From Ottelia alismoides (lineage: Eukaryota > Streptophyta > Magnoliopsida > Alismatales > Hydrocharitaceae): a stretch of DNA of 64,000 nt. Positions within the stretch are counted from its first letter, which is position 1, and each line of letters starts with the position of its first letter. This document shows positions 21,880 through 34,565 of this stretch, piece by piece. The DNA is taken from NCBI GenBank assembly GCA_037367405.1, contig JAZKJV010000299.1:372001-436000 (forward strand). Direction: 5' to 3'. The notes under the pieces are model-generated. The model had not been told where the DNA came from and ran no database searches. It saw only the letters and a program-made list of their open reading frames with translations. The translations under genes were made by a program, and so were the position numbers.

Positions 21880-22640
21880 ATGGATAAATAGATGCTACCA
21901 ATGAAGTCTGAAATAGACTCCATGTACAATAATGGCGTATGGAACCTTGAGGATCACCTAGAGGGGCAATACCCATTGGATATAAATTGATCTTCAAGAG
22001 AAAGAGGGGACCTGATGGTAAGGTAGAGACCTTTAAGGCACGACTCATAGCCAAGGGTTACACGTAGAGAGAAGGAATCAACTATGATGAGACATTCTCT
22101 CCTGTGGCTATGCTTAAATCCATCAGGGCATTGTTAACTGTAGCTGCACATCTTGACTAGGACATTTGGCAAATTGATGTCATGACCACATTCCTCAATG
22201 GATACCTTGAGGAGGATATATATATATATATATATATGGAGCAGCCCTAGGGCTTCTGAACTTAGTAGGAAAAGTATGCAAGCTGAAGAAAAACATGCTC
22301 AAACAAGCTTCTCGTAGCTAGAACATCATATTTGACAAAATCATAAAGAGTTATGATTTTGTTCGGAATCATGATTAACCATGTATCTACAAGAGGCTTA
22401 GTGGGATCACCATTGTGTTCATAGTGCTCTACGTAGATGGCATCCTTATCATTCAGAATGACACATTGGTGATGACTATTATTAAAATCTGGTTGTCCCA
22501 TACCTTCGAGATGAAAGATCTTGGAGAAGCCTATTATATCTTGGGTCTGAAGCTGTTTAAAATAAAGAAAAGAGGATTTTGGGATTGTCACAACATGGAT
22601 ACATTAAGAAGATTTTAGACGATTCCATATGGAAAATTCC
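21880..22640 (+). pseudogene. B1 reverse transcriptase, catalytic site mutated
   Basis: The order follows B2: MLPMKSEIDSMYNNGVW, RPDGKVETFKARLIAKGYT, FSPVAMLKSIRALL, then FLNGYLEEDI. An AT microsatellite (22216-22237) interrupts the frame there. The catalytic motif reads VLYVDGILIIQND (about 22422-22460), with the second Asp of YVDD replaced by Gly, which would abolish activity. DMKDLGEAYYILGL-like sequence follows. Confidence 0.83.
22216..22237. repeat. AT dinucleotide microsatellite inside B1 RT
   Basis: Eleven AT units where B2 has only GATATCTATACG, between the codons for EED and the EQP/EKP motif. It looks like slippage growth from a short AT seed in the coding sequence. Confidence 0.85.
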
Positions 22641-22689
22641 AAGAAAGACTTCCTTCCCTTAAGACATGGTATAGACCTATTTAAAGGGA

Positions 22690-23391
22690 TGTCTCATCAA
22701 AGTGAAATCCATGGTTGAATGCTCTTATACATCTGCTATGGGAAGACTAATGTATGCTACGATGTGCACAATACCAGATATCTGCCATGTAGCGGGAGTG
22801 GTAAGTTCTTACCAATCCTGCTACACTTTTTCTGTAGTGAAGAACATTTTAAAATATTCAAAACAGAAATAAGATTACATCTTGCTCTATCGAGATGGTG
22901 ATCTCCAAGTCTTATGATATACAGATTCTGACTTCCAATCTGATATAGATGACCATAAGTCAACTTCAGGATTTGTGTTCTTTTTAAATGGTGGTGCTTT
23001 CAGATGGATAAGCAAGAAGCAAGACACTACTGATGATTCAACAACAAAAGCTGATACATTTCCGCATCGAATAATGCAAAGAAGGTGGTGTGGTTATGCA
23101 ATTTCATCCTAGAACTTGGTATACTTTCCTCTGATACTCTCATCCCGTTGCTCTACGATAAAACATGAGCCATTGCTCAGATGAAGGAGCCCATGTGGCA
23201 TTAGAAGAGCAAACATGTAGAAAGGAAATACCTCATCATCTGGGAGATACAAAAATGTGGTGACATTATCATCACCAAGGTGGTCTCTGCCGACAATGTT
23301 GCTGATCCTCTTACCAATCCTTTATCCGAAAATTTCTATGACCATCATGTATTGAGTATGGGTTGAAGGGTTGTACTTGACTTGTTATGAG
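22690..23391 (+). pseudogene. B1 RNase H and pol C-terminus, broken
   Basis: Recognisable by alignment to B2: an MGRLMYATMCTIPDICHVAG-like linker near 22740, a frame with SDIDDHKSTSGFVF near 22940, then HVERKYLIIWEI and ADPLTNPLSENFYDHHVLSM towards 23370. Several frame changes and stops. It ends just before the PPT. Confidence 0.75.
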
Positions 23392-23405
23392 AGCTAGTGG
23401 AAGAC
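23392..23405 (+). other. polypurine tract of B1
   Basis: GAGCTAGTGGAAGAC, aligned with GGGCTAGTGGGAGAT of B2, directly before the LTR start. Confidence 0.6.
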
Positions 23406-24306
23406 TATTAGACATGTGAGCCCTTAGAGAAAGATTTCTACAATAAATTTTATTGCAATCTTTTGATATATAATGAAAAGTTATTGATTTATTTCACTCC
23501 TTGTCGGAGACTAAAAGAATGAATACACTTATAAGGTCCCTTAGTATAAGTAGAGTTATGTACCATGACCATCTTAATAGTCATACATCAATTGTTTCAA
23601 TGGTTGAACCATATAAGTTGGTGCTTGGATTATATCTAAAGAGTTAGATTGAGGACTCATCAAGAATCATCAAATGATTGATGAGAAAGGATCTCTAGTT
23701 GATATGGAGATGGTGATCCTACTCTAAAGATTGATATCTGACCAACCTCATGATGCAGATCCTCTACGTAGGAATAAAGATTCGTAGGTGTTAGATAAGT
23801 TAGGCCAAAGAGTTGACTTAATGAGATTGAGATAATTAAGACCTATGTTGTATGCTGCCATGATATAGGCATGCATCCTCTGATCGGATACATATGTTTC
23901 ACTATATATTCATGCATGTATATTAAGCAGACCATTAGATTTATGACCTAATCAAGGTCTATACACTGGTGAGCAGGTGTGCATACAAGGGCATATGAGT
24001 AATATGATATCTCAAAGGGATCATACGAGTTCACTACTGAACCGTAAGTCATGAGCTCACTGATGAAGTATTGGCACTGATCCAATTCCATGCATGGTTG
24101 TCGTGCTTTGGATGCATGGCAAGAATTTATAGGCATGATATATTCTTTTGGAAAGCATATGATCGATACCAACTCCTTATGACCGAATGCGAAACTTAAT
24201 GATAAAGCCCTGGAGAAGACAAATCAAATATTATCTAAAAAATTGAGTTTATTCTAAGTCTTCCACCATGCATGATGTACGAGTATTATGAATACTCGAG
24301 GGTGAT
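23406..24306 (+). mobile_element. 3' LTR of B1, truncated
   Basis: It begins TATTAGACATGTGAGCCC (TG changed to TA) and matches the first 0.9 kb of the B2 LTRs. Similarity ends at about 24306. The rest of the LTR, with its TATA box, is missing. Confidence 0.82.
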
Positions 24307-25918
24307 TTTAGCTTCAACAATCTGAGATCAAAGATTCTATATCTGAGCTTCTTGTTCTCTAAAACATTATACGATACATTAGACGTCAAAGTTTTAGCTA
24401 CAGCTTCAAGTTTGTAAAAAGAATTGACTAATGTCATGAGGGAGCATAGAATTTCTTATATTCTTGCAAAATATAAGTCATAAGCACATATCTTATGAGT
24501 GACATCTAGAGGATGTTAATTGACACAAATATGGCTCCCCCTTCCTCTCATCGCTCCCCCATGCCCCTCCCATCCCTTCAATATCCAACCTCCTCCGATG
24601 TCGCTAATGGGTGCTTCATCGTCACCGGAACTCCCCCAGGTATTCTAACTCTCCCCTCCATCTTCTTCATCCCCTTCCTAATACCTACACCTCCAAACTT
24701 ACCAATGGGTTGCAAAGTCTAGCGTAAACACCTTCTCCACAAAGCTACCAAGGTTGCCCCCACACCATGTTCTCCCTATAAATGCATGCTTGACCCACCG
24801 ACCCACACCCCCCAGAACACCTTAAACCAACATCAAGAACAGGAGAACTTCCCTCAAGCCTAACCAAGAGCTTGTACTACGGTGCCCCATAATTGGAAAA
24901 CCAAACCTTGTAAAGGGGATACCTGTCCCATGACAAGCATCCGCTACCACCCACCTGCTAATAAACCCTTAGTACCCTCCTTGATCCTACCTTTGACTCA
25001 GCTTTTTGCATATCATCCAAGGTCGCCTTCGCCGTAGATAGTAAGCTTTATCATAAATATTAAGAACAACACAGTTCACTCAAAATGGGTGACACACTAA
25101 GAACCCAAATTTGATCTTCAAACCATCACACCACCTCAATCCCCTCATCACTGCAGCTGACGCTCCTCATCTCTGTCACAAGAACTCCTTATTCATCAAC
25201 TTTGGCCACCCACCCACATCAACTTCACAGCCCACCACCTCTAGTATAATTACAAGCTGGGTCCAATGTGCACCATCCCAACCAAACATTGTCTAGCACT
25301 CCCTGCAACCATTCAACAATCCCTTCCCTCCACCAAACCAACGCCCAACACACCCTTTTACCCCATCACCTCTTGCACAGATCATATCCCCTACGCTTTT
25401 ATCAACCTTGGGAAAAATCCACCCATCAACTCAGAACACCCTCTCCCCCTGCCCACATGTCAAACAAACATCAGCTCCACATGTAAAACAAAAGCCTTTT
25501 CCACCCACATCCTACTCTAATCCCAACATCACTCCCACGTATCTGTACTCTTAACATCATACCCCCCTCCCCGAAACGAGGAAATGAAATGACTCCTTAT
25601 CCAACTCACAACTTCTCTCATACACCCAGGCAACGCACCCCTCATTTTTCTTCATCCAACCCCTTGTAACCCCATGGTCTTGCCTCAACCCTCCCTCCAA
25701 TCGTTCCTCGATCCCCTCACCCCTTCATATCCACCTCCCACTTCAAGTAGGCCATGCGGAGAGGCATTTCCCCAACCCCATCACTTGCTTTATTTGCCAC
25801 AGACAAAGATGTAAAGCATCCACCTACATACCCCCAGCCACCATGTCCACCACCACTAATGAATAGCCATTCATGCACCTTTATTCGCCTATTTGGCTTC
25901 AAAACCCTAGCTAACACT
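24307..25918. other. unassigned pyrimidine-rich stretch
   Basis: The first 200 bases are ordinary. From about 24513 to 25850 the plus strand is strongly rich in C and T, with frequent CCACC and CCCTCC words, and nearly free of G runs. On the minus strand a short frame near 25440-25500 reads CFTCGADVCLTCGQ, a repeated CxxC pattern, but stops follow. I do not recognise a gene or element. It separates the broken B1 LTR from the G1 LTR. Confidence 0.5.
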
Positions 25919-28900
25919 TGTAAATATCACTAATTTGTACAAATTAACACCTAACATTACTCTGTAATTAGTGTATATTTATCTGTATTTAAAACCCAAA
26001 ATAAAATAATAAAGAAAAGGAAAGAAAAAGAAAAATACAGGAAGTATTGTAAATACTGGCTGACCCTAAACCTCAAAACAAAGTCAATGTTGACTAGGTC
26101 GATAAGGAATAAAGTAGGGGGAGATAAGGGCAAAATAAGATGGATAAAAAATATACATAACCTTAGAAACCCCAAGTTTTCAAATCACTGTATGAAGCCA
26201 TACTTGCACTATTTTATACACATTTATACACGCATCAAATAAAGATATTTTTACCATGAAACTTGTATTCAATAATATGTAAAAAAATAAAAAAATAATA
26301 GCCATAAAAATCATGCACAGTGCACATGGAACACAAATGAAAAAGTTGCAAATATAACTTCATTAATCAATATCTCATCCATATGAACTCAAAATTCATC
26401 AAACTTACCTCCATTGTATTTCAAATCAAATTATCTATCAAATGAAGGTGTTTTCATTTAAAATGGATTTAAGATACAAAAATCAATTCTTGGGATACCA
26501 TTGTACTGAGGCATCTATATATATAGTTATATTATTTAATTCTTTACATTTTTAGTCCCTTTATATTTTTAAATAATTGAATTTATTATATAAACATATT
26601 AAAATCATAAAAAAATAAATAAATTCAAAATAAAGAGCACAGTATAATACAGAGATATACTATACCTACAATATGTATATGTAACTATTTACATACATAA
26701 ACAAAATAATAAAAATAAAAATATGTGTATACAAAATAAATTATACTATAAATATATATATATTACATGAATATAAGAAAATATATAATAGAAAATAAAA
26801 ATAAATACACAAAACATAGGTATATACCAATATTTAAACATGTAAAAATTAGCACATAATAATTAAGTCGATAAAAATAAATAAAAGATGCATAAAATAG
26901 TACATAAAATAAGAAACATCTTTCATGTTTTAAGATTTATTAAATAAAATCATCTTCTAATTTTTTTCCTTTTAACTCTATTTTCAATCTTATTTTATTC
27001 TGACTTGGTCCACATGGACCAATCATGAGGCACCTAGCGTTGACCTCAGTCAACTTGCCAATCCCCCTTTAGACTTGTCCATACCATGTTATTTCCTATT
27101 CTTTGCCAAATTTTATAGCTCGACCCATGCCTACTTTCTGCTCATTTCCTTCATGAGATCTCTTCGCAACCCAATGTTTTTTCACGCAGACCCATGCTCA
27201 TCTAGAGTCAACCTTCAATTGACATGAAAACCCTAGGTTAGAGGGCTCTCTAGTCAATGTGTATATAACATCTTCTCCTCTATTTTTGAAAATCCAATCC
27301 TTCTTTACCAATTGTAGCCCCTTGGAATCAAGTTCTGGAGGGATCCCTTCCTGACTGGTAGATGTTCCTTATGATTCAAGGCAAGGAGAAGATAAAATCG
27401 AGGTGATTCAAGCCATTGCGGGCAAAGCCCAAGAGGTTCTTTTGCTCCTAGGTTCTCCGACTAGGTGAGCTACTCTATACTTGCATTTTTAATTCGTAAA
27501 GTAATCAGTAGTATAGCTCCGCATTGTATTTCATCAGATTGGAACTATCGTACCCTAAAATCCAAAAAATCTTTTGCCGGAGCTCTAGGTCGGGCCACTG
27601 CACCACCTGTCTTCGACCGTATCTCCACTCCATCTTCACGACATTAGCTTCCTTCTCGCTCCAGATCACCTCCACTCCCCCTAATCTTGCTCAGATCAAG
27701 ATCTCAAGTATCCAACTCCACCACTTCACCGGAGACAACCACCACACCTCATCCGTCACTCATTTCAACTAATTTTTTGATCGAGATGCTCGCCTTCGAA
27801 TCACGAGAATCATTTTGTGTAGGTCCCAGTTTCAAAGCCTCCCACCTAGAGGCGATTTTGACTAAGAACTGCAATTCCAGGTGCTTGAGCTTGATTGAGC
27901 TCCAGATCTCATCGCAGTGATATTCGGATCCATCTGAAGTACCCCAATGATGTGCAAAGACTATAGGGATTGGTTGCATCCATTAGCTGCTCCAGATAGC
28001 CAAAAGACAGAGATACTACCAGAGGAAGCTCGCTTAGGAGGTGCTTTTTCCCCACTCATACAAACCCCTCCTCTATCGTTGGATCAAGAACAGAGCACCA
28101 GTTCTAATTGCAACCATCGGATCAATGCTGAACCATTACGTGTTGAGGATCGTTGATATCTAGGTAGCGACACATGGAGCCACCTATATCATTCGAAAGC
28201 GCACATTAGGGGCATATTGCATATTCATCCCCCTTTTTTGTATTTTGTTTTAATATTCAAACTTTCATTTGTAGTTGTTATATTTCTATAATATTTGATC
28301 TTGAACTCCCATAGTTCTTTTATTTGCACCTTAATCCAGTACCATGTCAACTTACATGGCACTCTACTCGAGGTGCTGGATGTTTTGCATTTTATTCCTT
28401 AAGTTTTTGAACCTGTTATTACATTCTTAGAATATTTTGTAATATAGTATTTTAGCCACTATTAGGCACGTGCATTGTGCATACATTTGGATATTTTATA
28501 TCTTTGGTCCTCGAAGTTAATTTAATGTTTTGAAATGCCTTGAATGTTTATTTTAATTGTTCTAAGGTCCTTATGATGCAAAATTATTTTATTTTATTTC
28601 TTTATATTTATTTCTTATATATGAATATGCAAAAAATATAAGAAAATAATATTAAGTGCCTGGAACCCATATTTATCACATATGTTTTTTGCAAGGCAAT
28701 TAAATTTATATTCTTATTTATAAAAATACGAAAACATTACATTTTCTCTTTTTAATTTTTGAATATTCAACAAATGACAAACTATTTTCAAAAATTCCAA
28801 AAAAATGTACAGTTGTCTTATTTTTCCATATTTTATATTCTGTCAGAATATTTTTAGAAATGTAAAATAAAACTTTTAAAAATTATAAAGCACATAAAAC

Positions 28901-29600
28901 ATATAAAATTTACAAAACTTATAAAAATCAAAAAATAGTATTTCCTGTTTCTGAATATTCTTTGTTATATATAATATATATTAAGATTAGTTTAGTGTTA
29001 TTTTATCACTTATATATATATTTATTAAACCTTAAACATGTATATTGATTTATTGTATTCACTATTTTGACTTATTTTTAATTTTAAAAATCCATAAAAA
29101 TTATAAAAATTTCTAAAATCGCCAAAAACAGAGAAACATATATAAACCTAAAAATTTTTACTTGCCTTTTTTTGACTTTATTAGACTTATTTGAAAATTT
29201 CAAAAACATCTCTTTTCTTTATATTATCTATCTGTAATATATATTAAATATATTTCTATTATTGCATATCTTATTTTCAAATTAATTATAAATTAAAAAA
29301 TTGCAAAACTAAAAACATAAAAAACATAAAACTTAATAATTATAAAAAAATAAATATTAATAAAAACCTAAAAATATTATTAAGTAAATAATAATAACTT
29401 TGCACTCTATTCCATGTTGTCCTTGTGTTCGACACTCAGACTACTTATACCTATACACATATATAATATGACTTATAATTTAGCTAACACATTTTCATCG
29501 TTGGATTCTGCTGTGGGCTGATTGTTGTTGAATTAGAGATTGGTCGCCGTAGGGATCATTGATCTTGCTTGTTAGATCGATAGACCACATCTCTCGTTCA
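25919..29600 (+). mobile_element. probable 5' LTR of gypsy element G1
   Basis: The right edge is set by the PBS at 29606. The left edge is uncertain (a TG at 25919 is possible). Parts match the G2 LTR read in G2's own sense: for example GTAGGGGGAGATAAGGG near 26115, and CATATGAACTCAAA to CAAATTATCT near 26380-26435. The length, about 3.7 kb, is like the G2 LTR (3.5 kb). It has a TATA box at 27262 and a GC-richer block at about 27550-28150, the rest being very AT-rich. Confidence 0.6.
27262..27269 (+). promoter_or_regulatory. TATA box in G1 LTR
   Basis: TATATAAC after GTCAATGTG, with a CT-rich stretch downstream. A splice-donor-like CTAGGTGAGC lies about 200 bases further at 27461-27470. Confidence 0.5.
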
Positions 29601-29605
29601 TCAAA

Positions 29606-29624
29606 TGGTGTTGTTGCTCGGGAA
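29606..29624 (+). other. primer binding site of G1 (tRNA-Asp type)
   Basis: TGGTGTTGTTGCTCGGGAA against the plant tRNA-Asp type TGGCGCCGTTGCCGGGGAA. Four of the five differences are C to T, as expected from decay of methylated cytosines. It marks the start of the G1 interior. Confidence 0.72.
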
Positions 29625-31291
29625 AACAATTTAAGTAGAGTTTTCATTGTATACACTTATCTTTTATATTATTTGCATTTATTTCTCTATCTTTATTTTC
29701 TATATTTTTGTTATCATTTTGAACTGTCTAATAAATGTCTTGTTTCTTTTCATACGAGGGCCCATGGAGCTTGGTGGATCACTTAGGCGATTCGATGCAT
29801 CCAGGGAAGACTAAGACTGAACCCTTTTGAGTAGTTCGGTAGGAGAGAGCCAAAGATGATCGAAGATGACTTAGTCAGTTGCATTTCTCTAGTAGTTTAG
29901 ATTAGACTTAGATGCCTTTTATTTAGTGAGTGAGTGACTCTATTAATTTCTAATAATAATACATGACCAAACACTTAGGACACTTAGATAATTTATCAGG
30001 TCTATTTTACAGGGTGTTTGTTCACCCAAGGACCCGGTGCAGTTTTCATCGCTCTCTATATTTTTATTTCTCCCACTTTACACTTATTTTTATTTGTTTC
30101 TAGTTTTGTGTTTCCACCTTATTTTTCATTTTGCATCTTGTGTGAACAAACCCTTAAGTCTAGACTTGCTTCATCGAGTAAAATCAAGTCCAAAGACCTA
30201 ATTATTCCATATGCTTATAGATTGATACACTTGGACATGGATCAAATTAACTGGTGTTTCACGTTAATAGCAATCCATGTCTTAGGATGATTTCATCATT
30301 GCATTGCATTTAGTGTAGTTTAAATTTCTGTCTAGCATCCCACATGGAGAGAGTGGGAATCAAGGTGGGCACTTCTGACCGAGCATTCATCATCAATTTC
30401 TGCCTTCTTTCTATGATTTTCATCACTTAGGGAAAATATAGGAAATCAAGAAATCATTAAGCCTCTGCATAAAAATACTCAAAACAAGTGAAAACCCAAA
30501 AAATAAAAAATGTACTTCTATGATAATTTGAACAAAATAACATTGATTAATTGAAGCTCATTGTATTGGGTGCTTAAAACCATCATTGTTCTTGGGTAAA
30601 CTCCAGACTGAGTGAGGCATGACCCTTAAGATTTAGAGCTAAAAACCCATCCTGGAATCTGCCTTATGTATCGCTTGGGTCTACAAATTGTTGGCACTTC
30701 TATCAGTGCGTGGGTGAGTAGGGTTGAGTCTGCTTGCGTACTTGGTCTGAATTACTTGAGCTTAAGGGGAACTACGCCAGTGGGTCTGTGTCTCATTGTT
30801 CTACATATGAGTATCCCTTGAAGGGGAATGTATTTGATTCTCCATATCGGCTTCCTTTCCCCCACTTTTTTGGCTGAGTAGTGGGTCCATATATGATAAC
30901 AAAGACCTCAAAAAAAATAGGCTATAGGTTACAAAGGACGTGGAAGTATACGAAGCTTGTCAGGTGAGTACTCACTCTCCTAAATGGTTAGCCACAATGG
31001 CTAAGACTGATAAGATTTCTTGAGAACCAATAAAATTCCCAAGATACTTGCCTAACCTTTACGGCTCATTGTGTTGAGTTTTTGAATTGAACATTTTATT
31101 GAGGCTTGATCAATTAGTTCAGTCTGGTCAAGATCCAAAATATCGTGCACTTGTGCATTTTTATCTACCCTTCTTTTCATTTTTCTTCTTATTTGCTTAT
31201 TTTGAGCCTTGTTTCTTTATCTTCTTTTTCTTAATTTCTCTTTCCTTTCCATATCCTCTACACCTTATCCCACTCATTTTCTTCTCTCAAG
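29625..31291 (+). other. leader of G1
   Basis: 1.7 kb between PBS and the first candidate start codon. It holds only short interrupted frames and pyrimidine tracts before 31290. I see no gene in it. Confidence 0.6.
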
Positions 31292-31447
31292 ATGTCGACT
31301 CAGAGATGGCTTAGTCTGGACTCCGCAGACACCCATATCGATTCCCCGATGCCGACATCTCCAATATATCTGAGCGATTTCCGCGAGACCAGATTGGCTC
31401 TTGCGAACCACCCTCGGGACTCCCAACTTCATTCTCAAATAAACTAG
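31292..31447 (+). CDS. short frame at the start of G1 gag
   Basis: An ATG follows TTCTCTCAAG and opens 51 codons, MSTQRWLSLD onward, ending at TAG. It is the first start after the leader and probably the N-terminus of a gag now cut by a stop. On its own it has no recognisable domain. Confidence 0.35.
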   Translation: MSTQRWLSLDSADTHIDSPMPTSPIYLSDFRETRLALANHPRDSQLHSQIN

Positions 31448-31480
31448 GATTACTCTTGTCTTGAATTTTCTCCTTTTTAG

Positions 31481-32980
31481 ATGGATATTTATTTTACTTC
31501 GTACACATCTCCAACCCTAATAAAGTTCATAATTGACCCTGATTCTAAGCTCTTCTCAACATATGGTGCTTGTTTCCGAACTGATCGAGGAATATTTCAT
31601 ATTGCAGAACAAGAGCTCGATTTGGATATCTCATCATCAGACGTGGATAGAGATGGCTCCTCAAAGAGGGAAGGCCTAACAAGCAGAGTAGAATGAAATT
31701 AATGCACATATGCTCGCCTCCATCCAGGAAATACAACAACAACTGACTACATAGGCCAAGGCATAGGTAGCCTTTCAATAAATGTTGATGGAACTGAGAG
31801 GGATAGAGGGAACCATGGAGGAGTAGGGAAAGAACACCATGCAGATTGACTCTGATGAGAAGAAGAAGAAGTAAGAGTGAAGCCCAAGCCCAACTCAAAG
31901 AGACGTATAACCCTGGTGCTGGACAGATTACAGAGTGGATCCAAATTCCTCTGATCCATAGACATTTGGAGCTGAAGCTTTAGCTCTTATCTCTTCTCCT
32001 GACTTTCCACGGTAATGTCAATGAAGAACCCTACATCCATGTGCAACAATTTATACGTATCTGCATCACCATTCACTACCCCAGCATCCTGTTGGACCTA
32101 GACAAGATGTTCGCCTTCCCATTCAGCCTTCAGGATAAGTCACTCTACTGGGTCAACCATTTGGAGAAGGTGGTGACGACATGGGATGCATTGAAGTCTG
32201 CATTTTTGCACAAGTACTACCCACTTGGTCGTCTTAGTCTGATATGGTCCAAGATTTCTAGCTTCTCTCAAGGACCACAAGAGTCAATTCATATAGACTA
32301 GGAGAGATTCAAAGATTTGATGGAGAAATACCCCCACCATGAGATTTCAAAGACCAGCTTGGTTAACATTTTTTCGAGGGCCTAACTGAAAATAGTTAGA
32401 GGTTGGTAGACGATGCCAGTGGTGGTTCCCATTTCAACAAGAACGAGGATGTGTTGTGGAAAATTTTTGAGGAAATTGTTGAAGGAGAATCCACACTCTC
32501 TTCCTCCCGATCTTATCAATAACAACCGTAGATTCTTCCTAAATCTATTAAAATTTTAGCTACATAGGAAAAAGGATAGGTGTGAGAACTCCAACCTCAA
32601 CATTATTTTGAGTCACCTGTCCAAGGTTGTTGTCATTGAAAAATGATCACAAGGCTTAGAGAAATTGGATGTGATCGAGAATAGAACAAAGGGCCTGGGC
32701 AAGCTCGACCTTATTGCAAAGCAACTAGAACTTCTGGTTAGCACGATCAACTTCAGCAATTTTTCAAGCTCATCAGCCGAGACACCTACCATCGAGCAAC
32801 AACTGAAACACATGGCAATAGTATCTAGTACAACACATTTACTACGTGCAATCTCCCGACCAAGCACCTTCATAGTTGCAGCAGATGGTAATTTAACATC
32901 TAGACCCCTAGCCACCGATCATCAAGCCATTCTTCCCACCTCTGCCTGTCATTCAGGATGTGAACGATGTATAGAACCAT
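31481..32980 (+). pseudogene. G1 gag (Ty3/gypsy), broken
   Basis: The central part at 32041-32301 matches the Retrotrans_gag family: FPFSLQDKSLYWVNHL, then TTWDALKSAFLHKYYPLGR and SFSQGPQESI. After a TAG the pattern continues with ERFKDLMEKYPHHEIS and FFEGL, then DDASGGSHFNKNEDVLWKI, typical of Athila/Tat-type gag. A more distal part (32665-32980) has a coiled-coil-like LDLIAKQLELLVSTI segment. Only CHSGCERC remains where a knuckle might be. Several stops and frame changes. Gag would form the particle. Confidence 0.8.
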
Positions 32981-34065
32981 GACACGTAATTGGTCCGCAT
33001 AGGCAGACACCAACAAAGCTAGTCATCGATGATACACCCATTCTACCAATATCATAAAGGTAGAATAACTTTTCAGCACCACCAACCTCCTCCACAACAA
33101 AACCAGCTTCTACACCATGCACAAACCTAAAGGCAGAACACTTACCAGCAGTCGGCATACCACCAACCACATTACTATAAATATCAACCGACTACACACT
33201 ACCAGTAGTACCCTCATCCTCAGCAAAATTATCAGTATACTCCTCTCTTGTATCAGCAACAGTCACCTCTACAACACAACTATCAGAGCTAGCGAGCCCA
33301 TTTGCTGAACTAACTGAAGCAGTACCAGTGAACCCAACTCTCGATTGCCTGGTATTGCTTGTGAAGAGCATGACATAGATCACTCGGATACTAGACAACC
33401 TAACCGCAATAAATACAATCATCCCAGCTCACGTCGAAGCAAATCCCGATAACTTCCGTCGCAAGAATCAGGAGTGGTAGAGTTCTATAGATGTTTGCAG
33501 CCGTACGAGGGAAGAAGAAGGCATCGAGCAGTGTGTCTTCATCATCATCAAAAGCCTCTCCCATAGCCGATCTGGGAAAAGAAGGAGCCAAATCACAAAG
33601 AGAAGGAGAAGTACCGGATATAAAAAATACCAAAACATCAGAAATAAAAAAGACCAAAAGAAGCTAACAGTAGAAGCCAAGCGATGCCTTCACTAGAGAA
33701 GCCTACGGTTGATCCAATGCTAGCTGACAAAGCCATTACTTTTGCCTTTTGTTTTCCTTCTTCCATGAATGGATGCACCCCTTCTAGCCATTCACATATA
33801 AAAGCTGTTTCCATTACATTTTGTGATGTAAATATTCCATTTCGTGATGCAATTAGAAAATAAAAAAAATGTAAATTTCAAAACAACTCCATATGATTCT
33901 GGTGTGATTGATATTAAAAAGAATATTTTTCTTGAAATGCCACTCATGCAAGCCATGGAATACATGCCGAGGTAGAAAGGATTAAAAGAGGCATGTAGAA
34001 CTAAACGCGAGCCTTGTAAAAACTGATGCAATCAATATGAAAAACACATTATGACCATGGCCACC
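32981..34065 (+). other. G1 gag-protease linker, decayed
   Basis: About 1.1 kb between the recognisable gag and protease blocks. There are short open frames on both strands but no motif I can support. Confidence 0.5.
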
Positions 34066-34560
34066 GTGAACATGATCAACAACCTCCCATCAAAGAAAAA
34101 TGATTTGGCAGCACCTATAATCAAATGTGAAATCGTTGATCAAAATTTTGATCGCATTGTTCTTGATATCAGTTCTACATCACGTCCTGCCCACATCTTT
34201 TCTTTAGAAATTTAGGTTGGGTCTTCTCAAACCAACACACGTGATCCTTCAATTTGCTGATCGATCCGTTAAGCAGCCCCGAGGTGTGTTAGAGGAATTT
34301 ATTGTAACGGTGAAGTGCTTGAAATTCCCAGTGGACTTCTTTTCCTGGACATGGACACCTCTACATCGTTACTCCAAATGCCTATTATAGTTAGTCAATC
34401 GTTCTTTTGAACAACCGAAGTGTTAGTAAACTATGCGTCTGGAAAGATCACCTTTAGCTATAGCAGCGAAATTGTAACCCTGGATATGGTCACCGAGATC
34501 AAAGTCAAATGCACCACATATGACCAATGGAACATTAAACCATTGACGAAGACCGACTGT
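34066..34560 (+). pseudogene. G1 aspartic protease region, broken
   Basis: LQFADRSVKQPRGVLEEF, then KFPVDFFFLDMDTS and QMPIIVSQSF, correspond to the retropepsin-like domain of Athila elements (LADRSVKxPRGxxEDVLV, FPVDFVVLDM, LGRPFL), with the LGRP motif changed. An in-frame stop follows QSFF; a second stretch from 34420 (VNYASGKITF) is the usual end. The active-site DxGAS is not readable. The frame runs up to the G2 insertion at 34561 and continues after it at 49217. Confidence 0.77.
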
Positions 34561-34565
34561 GACAC
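34561..34565. repeat. left TSD of G2
   Basis: GACAC, identical to 49212-49216. Confidence 0.85.

Larger units (their letters stand above)
20280..24306 (+). mobile_element. copia element B1, right part
   Basis: It resumes the B1 gag knuckle at the codon interrupted by B2 and continues through protease, integrase, RT and RNase H to a PPT at 23392-23405 and a partial 3' LTR. LTR similarity to B2 stops sharply at about 24306 (after GAGGGTGAT), roughly 0.9 kb into a 2.5-kb LTR. Confidence 0.87.
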
